Assembly: GCF_001427875.1 (NCBI RefSeq)
Contig: NZ_LMHK01000002.1
Location: 927,436-991,435 of the forward strand
From: Devosia sp. Root685
GTDB lineage: Bacteria > Pseudomonadota > Alphaproteobacteria > Rhizobiales > Devosiaceae
Reading direction: 5' to 3'
Length of the DNA stretch: 64,000 nucleotides
Part shown: piece by piece, positions 63,457 through 64,000 of the stretch
How positions within the stretch are numbered: position 1 is the first letter of the stretch
Layout of the letters: every line of letters begins with the position of its first letter
Program-made: the position numbers and the translations under genes
The notes under the pieces: generated by a model
What the model was told of the DNA's origin: nothing
What the model saw: only the letters and a program-made list of their open reading frames with translations
Databases searched by the model: none

Positions 63457-64000
63457 GCACCTCGCCTTTGCCTATGGAAAAGAGGCACAGACCTATGATT
63501 TCTCATTCGAGGCTGAGGCCGGCGCCGTGACTGCTATTTCCGGGGCCAGTGGTTCGGGAAAATCGACGCTGCTCGATCTCATCGCCGGGTTTTTGGCCCC
63601 GAAGAGCGGCACACTGGCGCTTGATGGCGCCAATCTGCTGCCGCTGCCGCCCGAGACGCGGCCGCTCTCGCTGCTGCTGCAATCGGACAATCTTTTCGAC
63701 CATCTGAGCGCGCATGAAAACGTCGCGCTCGGCCTGCCCAAGGGTGTGGCCAAAATAGAGGGCCGGCGGCGGGTCGAAGAGGTTTTGCAGCGCGTCGGGC
63801 TTGATGGCCTTGCTCACCAGACGGCGGCAACGCTATCCGGCGGTCAGAAGCAGCGCGTGGCGCTGGCCCGTACGCTGTTGCGCGACCGCGCCATTCTGTT
63901 GCTGGATGAACCTTTTTCCGCGCTCGACGATGAAACGCGGCAGGTCATTAGGGCGCTGGTGGGCGAACTGACGCGCAGCGAAGGTTGGCACACTATTCTC
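63443..64000 (+). CDS. thiQ: Thiamine ABC transporter ATPase ThiQ (3' end beyond window)
   Basis: 186 residues are visible without a stop. Walker A is SGASGSGKST (near 33-42), the Q-loop is LLLQSDNLFDHL, the signature LSGGQKQRVALAR and Walker B RAILLLDEPFSALDDE. It drives thiamine uptake with ThiB and ThiP. Confidence 0.93.
   Translation, partial: MLRAEHLAFAYGKEAQTYDFSFEAEAGAVTAISGASGSGKSTLLDLIAGFLAPKSGTLALDGANLLPLPPETRPLSLLLQSDNLFDHLSAHENVALGLPKGVAKIEGRRRVEEVLQRVGLDGLAHQTAATLSGGQKQRVALARTLLRDRAILLLDEPFSALDDETRQVIRALVGELTRSEGWHTIL

Overview
The window looks like the chromosome of a flagellated alphaproteobacterium of the order Hyphomicrobiales. Devosia or a close relative is my best guess, from gene content and codon style only. 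The evidence is the CtrA-ChpT-SciP cell-cycle circuit, a Caulobacter-type fliF-fliG-fliH-fliN-flbD block, a DUF1134 envelope protein, a GTTC-N7-GTTC type LexA box and several GANTC (CcrM) sites upstream of ctrA. The DNA is GC-rich throughout, and intergenic regions carry long palindromic interspersed repeats.

Bases 1 to about 18900 are an accessory region that reads as a defence island. It abuts the 3' end of a tRNA-Gln gene, a classic integration point; no integrase lies inside the window. From left to right it holds: a Wadjet-type SMC locus (jetA, jetB and a jetC cut by the window edge); a stand-alone SIR2-like gene; a three-gene operon of a patatin-like lipase, an ATPase with a degenerate HNH domain at its N-terminus, and a PtuB-like HNH nuclease; a divergent pair of an XRE-HTH dynamin-like GTPase and a Ser/Thr protein kinase separated by an array of GCAAT inverted repeats; a frameshifted hypothetical gene; and a UvrD/PcrA-like helicase without a Walker A motif, preceded by a hairpin leader. 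The patatin/HNH/ATPase operon and the GTPase/kinase pair are the best candidates for undescribed systems.

Bases 18900 to 31100 are mostly housekeeping: tRNA-Gln, aconitase B, tRNA-Met, an SOS-type repair pair (radical SAM protein plus UdgX) under a perfect LexA box, a VOC dioxygenase, an ECF sigma factor coupled to a vWA membrane protein, small proteins and mnmA.

Bases 31300 to 50900 carry motility and its control: fliK-flgD behind a candidate sigma-54 promoter, an SDR/TetR divergent pair with duplicated operators, sciP, a GST, fliF-fliG-fliH-fliN-flbD, flhA, several small metabolic genes, a structured intergenic element that may be a small RNA, then fliI-fliJ divergent from ctrA. Flagellar structural genes and the regulators that time them (CtrA, SciP, FlbD) are thus interleaved.

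Bases 50900 to 64000 carry an alpha/beta hydrolase, an ECF42-like sigma factor, a single-domain response regulator beside chpT, envelope proteins (YHS, DUF1134), a coiled-coil membrane protein, rluD, rpoH, and a thiamine locus: thiN divergent from a TPP riboswitch that precedes thiB-thiP-thiQ (thiQ cut by the window end).
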